Shown here: one piece after another, positions 27,201-39,825 of the stretch | Numbering within the stretch: the first letter of the stretch is position 1 | Layout of the letters: every line of letters starts with the position of its first letter | NCBI GenBank assembly: GCA_014338405.1 | Contig: JTDE01001014.1 | Span: forward strand, 56,033-120,032 | Direction of reading: 5' to 3' | Source: Paragonimus skrjabini miyazakii | Lineage: Eukaryota; Platyhelminthes; Trematoda; Plagiorchiida; Troglotrematidae | DNA: 64,000 nucleotides | Notes under the pieces: model-generated | Database searches by the model: none | Told to the model about the DNA's origin: nothing | Seen by the model: the letters and a program-made list of their open reading frames with translations, nothing else | Translations under genes and position numbers: made by a program

Positions 27201-30200
27201 AATATAGATGCCTTCAACGTTCGCACTCTAAAACAGATAGATCAACAGGCCGCTGTCGCATGAATGATGGGCCCGTTAAATGTCGACATCTGTTGTGTTT
27301 CAGAGACTAGAATCCAGGACTGTAATCAACTTATGAAACTGACGGCACCCGCACTGTCTACCCGATACTGGTTATACACTTCAGTCGACTCCACGTCTGC
27401 CGCTGCCGGTCAACCTGGAGTAGGTATAGTATTCAGCACAACGACCACAGCCGCATTAGTAGATTGGATTCCTGTTAACAATAAAACTTAGTGCCGTCCG
27501 CTTGATAGGTTCTGTTAAGGTCAGCTCTAGAAGCGAAACCTTCAGAAATCTTTTCTTAGAGTCTGCTTATGCTCCAGCTGACTTTAGTGACGTCGATGTC
27601 AAGGATGCATTTTATTCGGATCTGTTCACTCTACTTCGAGCGACACGTGGCTCTGATATAATCGTTCTGGCCAGAGATATGCACGCCCAGGTCGGCTGCC
27701 TTGATAAGGCTGAGTCTCGTTTAAGTGGCATGTTTGGGATAAAATCACATTGCTCGGATACTGACGAGCGACTGTTATAGCTGTGCTCTTAGCATATGTA
27801 AGTTTTCCCCAGAGCTAGTTTCAGGTATTGTATGCGTCATTGTTATACCTGTCGCCCCCTTCTTCGAATCAGACCTGGTGTCCGATAGACCGCATGGCTG
27901 TTAGTTACAGGTGGTAGGGTCCCATTCAAGAATGTCGTTCTTATCGGAGCACATACTTGAAATCAGATCATGCATTGGTTTGTTGTCGTTTTGTTCTTAC
28001 TTTTGCTGGGCAACGACCCCACCGACAGCAACGACTGGTTGTGAATAAATCGGCTGTATGGTCTGTAAAACAAAAGTACCAAACCAGCTTGGAAAGCTGC
28101 CTTAGTAGTTCTCATTTCGAAGATCCTAACAGTAACTGGACCAAGATCTCACAGGCCGTTTATAAAGTAGGTACCGTAGAATGCGGCATGCTGGTTCATG
28201 GGTTAAGAGAATGGTGGATCTCGGATAAATCCCTGGAGTCGTTGGGAGCCAGACGGAACATTCCTTCTGGCAGTTTACATAACAGGTTTAGAAGAGATAT
28301 CCGTAGGAGACTAAAACGTAATCTAAGGGCTGATCGTGAGTCTTGGTTAGTGGAAAATGTTAAAGCAATGGAGACCACTTTTGCTTCAAGGAACACTGGT
28401 AAATTCTTTAGGCTTGTCCGTGCTACTGGCCTCAGACGACCATCTGTCAGTGAAGCTATCAGCGAGGCAGATTGCACACTAATCTGTAATAAGTTCAGAA
28501 GGTTAGAGTGGTGAGCGGAACGCTTTGAGGGTCAATTTGGCTGGCCTCCTGCTTCGACTGTGTTACCGCCACAGACTTGTAATGCAGCACCCTGGTCGGT
28601 AGATCTGGAACCACCCACCGAGACTGAGGTTCGCAATTGCCCTTCGGCTCTCAAACGTAATGAGGCTGCTGGCCCAAATGATCTCATGCCCGCCGTTTTC
28701 AAAAAAGGTGGGAAGGCGTTATCAGAGACTTTGACTCAGTTGTTTCAACTTGTTTTGGTGACAGATACCATCCCTCTGTACTGGGGTCACTCGATAATAA
28801 TTCCCATGTTCAAGAAAAGTTTCAGAGGCCCTTGCGAAAACCATGGAGAAAATAGTTTGACCCCAGTCATTTCAACGGTTCTGGCATCCATTATACTTCG
28901 TCGACTCACTGCAGTTCGGGAGTTGAACATTAGGAAAGAATAGAGAGGGTTTCGCCCTAGGCGGGGATGGATAGATCACATTTTTACCCTTCGTCAAATT
29001 TTGGGGCAGTGTCATGTGTACGGCCGGCCAACGATTGCCGTATTACTCGACCATAAAGGTGCGTTCGATTCGGTGGACCGATTTACACTTTTAGGGTCGC
29101 ATAAATGCTGGGGTGTACTGACCAAGTATGTGAACATACTGTTGGCGCTTTACTCCCATACTTCGGCTCAGGTTAGTGTTTACGATGAACTGTCTAGCGG
29201 TCTCAATACCACGAGTGGTGTACGTCAAAGCTATTCCCTTTCATCATTTTTGCTCAATTTCATCATAGACGCAATAATGGAGGAATGTCTGTGTCACTCA
29301 AATGATGCCGGTGCCGACCTCCTACCTGGTGGAAGGCTGACTGATCTTGATTATCCTAACGATAAGGCGTTGCTGTTTGACAACTTTCAAGCGGCGCAGA
29401 CAACGCTAAACGCTATTTCGCGTTCTGCGAAGTACTTCGAAATGCGCTTTACAGCCTCAAAATGCAAAGTGCTTCTGCGAGGTTGCTGCGATTACGTAGA
29501 TTTAATGTTAGATAATGAAGCCATGGAGGTTGTTGGCCGGTTTGTATACTTGGGAAGCTGCGTTAGCGGCGGTGACGGTTCAGGGACTGAAATAGAAGCG
29601 CCGTATCTTTAAGGCTAGGGCGGTATTCGCCAATTCGAGACATCTCTGGCGGCAAAAAGATATCTCTGGGACTTAAGCATCGTGTATATAAGGCGACAAT
29701 GAGGGCTGTATTACTTCACGGCAGCGAAACCTGACCGTTCAGAGTATAAGACGTGAACCATCTTTAGGTACTTGATATTCGATATCTGCTCTAGACCGTT
29801 TGCATTGGGTGCCGTCAACGAGGAAGCAACGAGGAGCTTAAGAAGTGGTTATTTGGTAGTGATTATTCAACGAATTTTTTTTCTACAGTCCTAACATTTG
29901 CACAGATTTAGGTGGTTATGTCATGTACTACGAATGTCAACTAGTCGTCTGGCAAGCCGAGTACTCTTCACCGACGCTGCGGCCGACTGGGGTAAGGTGC
30001 CAGGTGGACACATGTTGACCTGGCTTAGAGGAGTGGAATCGTCCATGAGGGAGTTGGCCGCTGTAGGTCGGGTTCGTCACCAAGCCGGGACCATCACTAC
30101 TCATAATGTCGGTAGCTGGAGACGCTAGGTGAGATGGCGTGAATGTTGTCGTTGTTTGTCCAACTTGTCTGTGGAGTGAGTACATTCAGTGACTCGGGGC

Positions 30201-33200
30201 AATGAAAGCTGTAGGAAACCTGTCTTGCTGATGACACCTTACTTTCAGTTGTAGCTTGGTTGTTTGTTTGCATGATGTAGGCATCTTAGTGCTAATTGTT
30301 TGAATAGAAACATAGTTATTTTTAGTAGCTAGGCCCCTTCCCGTCCCCCTTTTTCTTCTCTCTTGCTATACAGGGTTTGCATTTCTCTTCTCCTTGGTTG
30401 TGTAGCTGTTAAGGATCAGTGTGAACCACTGATCTATTACTGTCTTTAATGATGTTGATACTGATGATATATGTGGTTCTGGCGAAGCCCAGTAGGATTT
30501 AAACGGCTGTCAACCACTTTGCTGTAGGTCTCTGAAACCATCTGTTGGGGAAAGTGTTTCTCAACCTCTTATAGAATCGTGCCACATACCTGTCCGTTTG
30601 CAGGCCAGCAACAAATCAGCTGATTGGTCTTAGCCAATGAGGAAAAGGGGCACAACAATCATGGGGAGTAGTCGTGGGAGTGGTTTGCATTCCTGGTTTT
30701 GTTTGGGCGGAAATATGAAAATCCTCAAACCCTGAACGCAAAAACCGGCATGTGCACCAGTTTTAACATGCACTTCTAGGTTTATGTTCATCGGCTACGT
30801 TATGTAACTTATTTGATGTTCGTTTGTTTGCTTGTTTCAGATATGGCAAATCGTGTTGTCTTGGCTGAAATTACGTAACCAGCAACTCACAATACTGTTG
30901 TTCAAACTGCTACCCCGTTTGGTCGCTCTACAACCATCATATTTGAATGAACGCGAGTGAGTTTGTTGATCTTTTCACAACTGATCTGCCGTGCAATCTG
31001 AGTTAAGTTCATGCAAATGTCATTACTTTACTGTTTGTGTGTTTGCCATTTTCAGACTTCATATATCGCTTATGGATTGGCTGTTTCAGTATTTGAGCAA
31101 GGACCGAGAAAAACCTATGGCATTGATCTGTACGGCTCTCGTTGGGCATCACATGCGGACGGAATTTTGTGGCCACGGTTGGCTAACACAAATGTTCAAT
31201 TTAATTCGTTCCTATTTGCCAAATCCGCGTGAGACATCGACCAAGTGAGCTGTTTTGCTTAACATGTTACATATTTTACTTGACTCCTTCCACTCTGTTG
31301 AACACATTTTTTGATTTATTGTCATGATTTCTTATTGGGTCATGGTAAAAATCGAGGAATATTCTCAGACGATCCTATGTATTCGGGTGTTTTGTTCGGG
31401 CTGACTGAACGACAGGTTTCATTTTTGAAACTATAAACTCTTTTGGAGCATTGCCTTACTGTAAGTTGATTGTGAATCCATTTCGTTGATCAATTGGAGC
31501 TGGAGTTGCGCGGCGATGACGGTCTTTTTGTTTACCTGTATTGTTGGTTCATTCCCGTCGTTCCTTTTTTTTTAACATGGTGTTTTGATAAAACTCCCGC
31601 CTGCAACTCACATTTCGAACTGAAGATATCAAGAGAGAACTGGGACAAGTTGAAACACATGTGCCAACGAATCGCTGACATGATAAGCATGTAAGGAAAT
31701 ATGCGATGCCAGATGGATACGACGTGTGCTAACCGAACCAACTGGTTCCAATTCATTGATTCATTTTCATTGTCACTGAGATATCCTGCATTATGTTGTC
31801 ATCGACAGCGGTACCTCGGTGGTTGGTAAAGATATATGATAATTATACATTCATAAAGAGACTTGTTTACCGGTGTTACAGAATAGAGGGATTATACTTA
31901 ATTCGTAAGACCTCCGTATCTGGTCTTCCTAATTTTTACTATCTCGCCCAATTATCCATCCCTACTTTACGAACACGTGTTTTCAGAATATCAACTCACT
32001 AGTTGCTCCCAGTTCACTGACATAGTTAGTCAGCTGATAATTTTGCAAAAAGAAGATGACATCAGTCGGTTGTAAGCTGGAAACGGTAGGTCATGTTTGC
32101 CTCTCCGATCGGAGAAAGGCAAGCGGCCTACTTGGTTTTTGTCTTGATACTGTTGTAACCACAAAAAGCGCTTGGCCCGCCGAGTTGTTTATTGCACGAT
32201 ATCCATTACAAGGTGTGTGAAAGTATAGAGCAGTGAACACAATTTTTTTTTTACACGGCTGCCGTGCATTCATACTCTCGGAAGTAATGCAGCGACATTC
32301 TCATGGGTGACACGTCACAAATAGGACACGTACACGTTTCCAATCGTCACTTTTGGCCCCTCATTTTCCTGACATTGAGACCTACCCCCTCAGTTCCCGC
32401 TCGTACGAGCCGTGATATACTAATCACAAACGAAAATACCTATTATACAGTAGTGCTGCACCACTTAACGTTAGCTACCTTTGTGATACTATCTTAGAAA
32501 GAATGTTGTCCCGAATCAGTCGTTTTAAATAAGATTGTGAGTCTATTGATAGCTCAGGTTGATCGAACACAAGGTGAGTACAATAGAGGAACCTGACTTA
32601 CATATGCTGTTTATTGGTTATACGGCAATACAATCTGTTTGACTGCTTCCCAAGCGTTAAACTGGAGCTAGCGGATCGTTACGGTGACTTTTGTATGTTC
32701 TACATTGCAGGCTGGTTTATGTTTCGATCATCCGGTGATGCATACACAGTTCTCAGTTGCTTGATATGTTTCATGTTAGTGATAGTTCTCATTATGATAT
32801 AACCCTCTTTAGTTTTTCATGCAACGTTATATCTTTTGATTACCTATTACTGTCGAGGATGTCCGATTCGTGATGTTGCTTCCTTATGTATATTTGTTTA
32901 GATATTTGTTTTTGTATATTCATCTCGTTCGGAATTCCGTGTTTTAACATTTACTAGTTGCTTGTTCTGATATGGGTCTCAATATTACAGAAAACGTTCA
33001 GCCGCTTTGGAGACGGCTGCTATTCTGTCTGTTGGTATACTGGCTAAATCACTTGGTGTGACAATTATGGAGTCGTTAAAACAAATCATGGACTCCTTGG
33101 TGGCTTCTGGTTTGAATCAGCCACTAATCTCCACCTTCAAAGTCATAACTGAGCATGTTCCGCAAATGCGTAAAGAAATTCAAGTAAGTTTTGCCTATTT

Positions 33201-36200
33201 TCAGTTTAGTACAGCTGGTGACCTTTACAGTTTTTGATACTAAACTCAGTGGATCCAGATCGTATGATGTTAACAAGTATAACGTTTCGTTTAATCTTAA
33301 CTCACGTATGTGAGGTTGACTATAAAAGGCAAATGCAGACAGCGGGGTGGACTGAATTGGTGTACACCACCGTGCGTGAATGACCTAGACATTACATATC
33401 CTAGTCGAGATATCACGGTTATCTGAATGTGCCCGGTTTGGCTAACGGTCTACTGACCGGTGCTACCACAATGTCTACACGAACTGTTTGTGAACTGGGC
33501 TTAGTTGATAGCACTTCGCGGGCTTGTAGAATGTGTCTTCTAATGTTTGTGAATAACACGCTTAGAACGTTGGGGTTAGGAACCGTTCACTGCACGTCCT
33601 TTTCTCATATAGGAAATTATTAGACCACGACCTCTTACTCTAGTGGATAAATGTCTGGACTAACATTCTGACGCCGTAGATTCGAATCTCTAGCGTGCAC
33701 AGTGCTGATGAGTGCCAACGTAGTTAAGTCGGCTGCTCACTGGTGGTCACTTGGGATCGGCTGCTTATAAAAGCGTCGATTCTATGGCCGGTTTTGAGCA
33801 AGGGCTTGACGATTGATAAGTTCGGCTTTTATCCTTCGCACTGACCGTCTCCCACTACGCACGCAACCACTTTGATGTTTTTATCTACCTGGGTATCCAG
33901 TGGCCGATTTGTCCTTCCAAAGCAGCGCTCACCGCAAGTACATAATGATTTGTTATCGTGTGCGATGTAAACGTATCGTCCTGATTTTCCTTTTTGGCAA
34001 ACACTGAAGGTGGTATACGCTGTAGTACACATAGTTGCCGTGCTGTAAGTTCTGAAGGTAGTGGCGTTTGGGCAAATATTTTCCACTGTAAGCTATATGG
34101 CCCTGCGGACGGATCTGATGGCGTAAGCAAGTGGCACTAAAAAGGGGGGGTGGGGTGGAAGGAGACTACCACGATACAATTCATTTGTCTGAATATGGGT
34201 ATCCGAAGTTTTTTCTTGACAATTTTCAGCCTAATGTTGATAGATATATGTGATTTAACCAAACTTTGTCATCGACGGCAGTCCTCATGTGACAGATAAG
34301 ATTGATGAATGTTTTTGTTACATCTGTTTAAATTGTGAAACATGTTTTGTCTGGATTCGATTTTGGGCTCTGCGATTGTTTTCGAATTGAAGTGTTTTGT
34401 CTGCAGCTTACAACTGAGTAAGTCTTATAGGGAGAATGAGGAGAACGGGCATTTCTTTTAAACAGGTGGAATAAAGAACCCGAGCAAACACTTTCCGCAG
34501 CCGTCTTGCATTTAATTGACTAAACTATCCAGCTTGTTCATTATTTGTTTTTTTGTTTTTGAGCTACTCAGCTTCGTCACATAATCGTAGCGGTTTCACG
34601 TCAACGATAAAAAGCCTTTTCAAGTCCGTGTTCAGAAAGTGTGGAAATCTTATGCATTTGAACTGTCTAAATGAAAATGAAGTGCCTTTCAGCGTTAGTG
34701 AACGCAGCTGTGCACCTTTGTCATCAAATTTGTGCTGAACACTACTTTGGTGACTCCACTACTCGTAGCAGTCAGTAGACGAGATCTAAAGACCGTACAA
34801 ATTGGGAAGCCAGCTAAAAGTGTACAAATGACCTTAAGCCCTACAAGAAAAATTTGGGAAACCTTCCATCATGAAGTCTTTCCCGCTTTCTTCCTATCCA
34901 TAATTTGCCCACAGCTGAAAATGAACTTACAAATCTGTCGTGTTTGCCTTAAGAAAGATTTGGCGCTTTTTGACATTATTCAGAGAGGATGCACCAGAAG
35001 AACTACTGAGCGTAGGAAATTCATTCTTCAAGACAGACTAGCGATATTAAGTCAATTCTCTCCACAATCCAAGTAATTCACTGGCACATCTCCCACCACA
35101 CATGAATGAACACCTAAAGCATCATATGCTGAAACCAGGTTGGTTGTATAACAGGCTGGTTACTCCGTAGATACATTCGACCACATTGTTCATTTTTATT
35201 GTCACGGTTACATCTGCCAAGAGTTTTGAAATTCTACTCGACCGCAACATACGTGAAAGACAACCCGCACTATAAGTTTACTCAACAAACTCCAAGCCTA
35301 ATCCCACAGGTCATTACATGTGAATATCTGACGGAGTGTTGTTTCAGTGTGTTTTATCGTTCGCTGCTGATATGATTAGATGCCAGAAACTTTATGGAAG
35401 TTTCTTTTTATTCACTTCTAGTTACTTTTTTTTACATCTGTAAACCGTCTAACACAATTTTCTCCGATCAATCTAGAGACAGAAACTAACAGGCGAGATC
35501 CATTCTGTTTCTTCATCTCTTGTACTAATTTATGAACTCATGATCAGCAGTCAGATAGACGGAATTTAGAAGCTCTTTTACTCAAATAAACTAACTACTA
35601 GATGATCACATCAAGTTATCGCGGCTTTCCGATTGGACTCAACTTGACCAAATCCCTTCGTATCAGGTTTGCCGCGGTTTTTGTTCATTCGCTATTTTTC
35701 TGTTTTCTTATTTTTAGTTTAACTTCAAGTGATCAAAAACTTGTTTTCTCTTTAAATCAGGACCAAATTCTGAATTTCATAAGTTTAGCCCTCAAACACA
35801 CCAGTGGTGCTAGCCTTAGTCAGGTGCATGCTTCTACTCTCGGGAGTGGTGCTGGCGTCGGCAGTTCGACACCCATTTTTCCGTCACCAAACGTCACAGG
35901 TCTACTGACAAGCCTTATTGGACAAAATCCTGCCGGTTCGAGTCTTGGCGCCACTGGGCTTGGCGCGTTATCTTTGCCTGCTCCTTTGTCGAGTTCCGGA
36001 TCAGGATTAGCTCCGGGATCTGTCTCTGCTTCAGGTGCCGGCTCCAATACTCCCATTGCTTGTGGTACAGCAAGTGGGATCGCGAACACGTCCAGTGTAG
36101 CGCGCATGTTTTTTCATGCAACCGGAAAGCTACATACCCCGAGAATGTGCACCTGCGGAACTTCGTGTACAAGCGCTCCATTTCATGACTTGGGAAATGT

Positions 36201-39200
36201 GGTTTTTCCCGGAGGTTTGCTGGTTTCTGGGGATTCTTCTCCGGGGATAGCTGTAATAGCGCTTGCTCTCAAGACCCTTGGAAGTTTCACTTTTAAAGGT
36301 AAACAGCCTGTAACCGTTGTTTCCATGTTGTCTTATTTATTATTTTGCTTGCATTTTCGTACGTATTGTGTATCTTGTAGTGGAACTCTTAACCGTGATA
36401 GCTTGAGTACCCACTAACAAATAACGATATCTCAATGATAGTCAACGAAAAGGTTAAGTCAATAGTTTGGATCTTTATTGTTGGGGTTGATGTACAAGCT
36501 TAATGCAGTGGCGCTCGTCTGGACCGTATCCTCCGCTGTTCAGTTGTGTTCTCTCCGATCCGATCCGGGTCCCACCGCGTCATGCGTGCCTGTGTATCGA
36601 CTGCACCGAATCACATCTAGTTGAAACGTTCCTACTGGCTGAGTGTGTGGATGGCGACTACGCGCGTGCGTGCGTTCGGGTGTGGAAGAGAGCTTTCCGG
36701 CCGGTGAATGTGTGAACGCGCATAGGGAGGTTTGGACAGTGTGCGTCACTAGATGGCTTATCATGTGATTGGCCGCGTGAGGGGGCGAGAAGATGGTTTC
36801 TTGTGTTTAGTGTCTTTTAGTGATCTTATGGTATCCTGTTTAAGTCGGCGGTCAGGTTATATCTTCCGGACTGTCACTCTGATAGCAAAGTTGTGGAGCA
36901 AAAGTAGCTACGCTGTTGGGCAATTCCGTAGATCAACGGCGCAGTGGTAAACACGGTTGCCTCATGAACAGCCTGTCCGTGGTTCAAGTCTCTGCAGTGG
37001 CGATGATGTGCACTACTGACGAGCTCTAATGAGAGCGAAACTCGAGTCTAGTGCTTCTTTTCGAAAGGGGCCGACTGGAAAGTCTATGGGAATGCGACAA
37101 CTGCGATCAATTATGGGTGATGTTCAACTTGAAATTAACCAAATCACTGACTACTCATCAGTAATTCCGTAGATGGTTATCTTCTTCCCTGTGTGTTTAG
37201 CTTAAGCGTTATGTGTCAGTGCGGAAACGGTCCGTTTGAACAGAATCATCACACTTTCCAAGGCCAACTGTTAGTGCGTAACCTTTCCGCTCATTATTAC
37301 CTTCTACACATTTTAAAATCAAACCTAGGGCTCCGTCAGCTTTAGTCCTTCTAGTCTTCCTCATAAGTGGTCTAGGAAAAACTACCGTTTGTATTTGAAT
37401 AGAAGAGCGTGCTATGTTTGTGTTCTGTTCCATAAATGTAACTCATTCTTGTCGAGGATTTCAGCAGACTTGCTACAGTGACCATATCTGTTCTCGGCAA
37501 TTAGGGTTGCCATACGAGCAAAGTGTTAATTCACTACCTTGTATATTAAAAATCTGTGATATGCTACTGATTAGTCAGCTGGTAAAACTGTAGTGCGTAT
37601 CGGCTGTTCGGCATGATCACTGCTCTATCTGGCCGTTTAACACATCGAACATTACTCGAGGAGGTTATCAACAGTTAGATTAAATTACGACGTAATCTGG
37701 CAACTACGTGATTGCGAAATATATGGATTCTGATTGTTTCATTGGGTAAAGGGATTAGGTGCCCCTCATCCTTACCGAAGTCGCTGGTTGGACGCATTCT
37801 TTGATGTACCCGCACATGGCAGGTTGCAGTGTGTTAAATCCAGAGAGTTACAGGCTTTTCTGGTAGAGTTTACTGTATTCTGTTTCCTTCATGGAATTTT
37901 TCCATAAGTTTTATTATTGTCCTTGGAGGCGAACGATGGCTTGAACCCCAGCATGATTTTGTCAACCTCATGGTCAGTATTGTATATACCTAGAATTTCC
38001 TCCTACTTCTCTGTTTGTTCCATTCTATCTATCAGACCGTCCTTTGGCCAACTTCGTTCGTCATATATCGGAAAATTTTATTTCTGTTCTCACATGCGAT
38101 GTTAAAGAGATCCGATTGGAGGCCGTAAAAACTTGCGCACGTCTCATGCTTCCGTGGTTGAAGGTGAGTTTGGGAAGCTTTTTCCTGATTGTTGACCAAA
38201 ACCTACGTATTCATTCATTTGTTATCCGAGTCTGTTCTTGTATGTTTTAATCTATATTAACCATTTACCTATGATGTTGCCGTAAACCTTTTGATGGCGC
38301 TGGAGAATCAGGTATCCACTACCTGTCGTATCTTAGTTTAGATTATCTTGAATATTCATTCCATAGTTTAGATTATGTCACCCACATGATGCCATCGATT
38401 ATTTAATAATCGACGGTTTTGCTAAATCTGCTTTAGCCATTACAAACTCTTAAATCAGGTTTAACTAGGCGGAGTATTCAGGGGTTTCTTGAATAAAACT
38501 GACTCTATAAATTAATAACCAATAATTAATAGTTGGCCAAATTCGAAACTTACAATCAAATGAACTCTGTTTAGAGAAGTTGACCGTTGACAATTGGCAA
38601 CTAGTAATGCTATGACAAAAACGGTTGAATTAAACTTTGCATTCCAAACAAGTTAGAATTGAAAGGAGAATGCGTACTGCCACTGCAGAATATAGTGTTT
38701 TGGGCCAAGAACGCGGATAGCACATGGGTTATTTATTCAGCAAGGCAACACGTGGGTTATGCGTTTCAACACGACAACAAACAAAAACACTCATCTGCAT
38801 ACGGTACTTGGCACAGACCGTCATGGTTGTCACAGACGTCAATGCTCCATTCCTTTACGTTCCCTTACATGTCAAGAACCATTTCATGCGATGCTGCACT
38901 CCGATGTTTCTTGTATTTTTCCTGCGATTACTTCAATATCGAAATATATGCCCTGGTGTCCACTACTGAATAGCGGTGGTGTGAGTAGTATAGCGCAATC
39001 GCTTCTCCTCACTACAATAGTACACGTAGCTGAAGTAAGATGTGTTTGGTTGGCTGTCAATGCCATCATTATATGCGGATATATGTGGAATCACATATTG
39101 TACGGTAGTTCGGCTAATGAGACAACAGGTTTGGGAACCAGTGAAATTAACCTTTGCTTATGAATTGATAACGCGGTAGGCAACGTCATGTGCTCCAGGC

Positions 39201-39782
39201 GTGGTGTTTGCGAGTTCTAATCTCGAGCTGTCACCGCACCATTAATTTTTAAAGCAGTAGTGTGAGGGTAATTTTCATGGATTACAGCAGAATCGTCAGA
39301 TGCATTGTCATACTCATGAACGTTTGATTTCCGATTATTCCACGGGTTTAAAAATTAATTAACAAAATTAAAAATGCTTTTCCTCGGTGACCTTTTCGTT
39401 TTTTTAATAATAAAATAAATAACCGAAGTATACACAAAATTAACCGGAAAACAAAGCTGTACTAGCGGTGGTAAATATTGCGTTCCATATATCTCCATCG
39501 CTGTCCACCGGCTTGTGCTTCGCGTCGATAATTCTGACACTAACCCAAACCCTTACTAAAAGTAAGGATACGGAATGCACACATGAACTAGACGGTAAAA
39601 TATGGATTATTTATGGGTAAAGAACGTCTAGTTGGATAATCCTGTTTATTCGGACATAATCCAGCAAACGGACTGTGCTACTACTTGAATACGATGGGGC
39701 CAAAAAACGTTGGTTGTCAGTGCTTCTGTATGTAATCGGTTTAACCGAAAGTGTGCTTTTTTACAAGTCGGTTTGGTTATCG

Positions 39783-39825
<43 letters not shown>

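Larger units (their letters stand above)
26580..30480 (+). mobile_element. RTE-like non-LTR retrotransposon, copy 2, in TOR intron 6 (sense)
   Basis: A near full-length but decayed element: 5' leader (26580-27180), EN, linker, RT and a post-RT tail to about 30130, then a trailer ending near tgatactgatgatatatg at ~30470. The start was set from homology to copy 1. Coding capacity is broken by stops and shifts between 27264 and 30128. The RT palm has AFDSVDR (motif A), SGVRQSYSLSSF (motif B, usually RQGCPLSPF) and DYPND where YADD is expected, so it should be catalytically dead. It shares TOR's transcription direction. The 3' boundary is uncertain. Confidence 0.88.

Noticed and set aside
33640..33712. 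Functional tRNA gene
   Set aside because: The B box is good but acceptor and anticodon stems do not pair convincingly; a tRNA-derived SINE fits better.
35602..35760. Upstream extension of TOR exon 10 or an ATG start at 35602
   Set aside because: The AG at 35717 is out of phase and the residues show no TOR similarity; they precede a good acceptor at 35760.
38659..39163. Three overlapping plus-strand ORFs in intron 11 as a gene
   Set aside because: All three frames are open over the same stretch, which reflects low stop density, not coding; no domain is visible.
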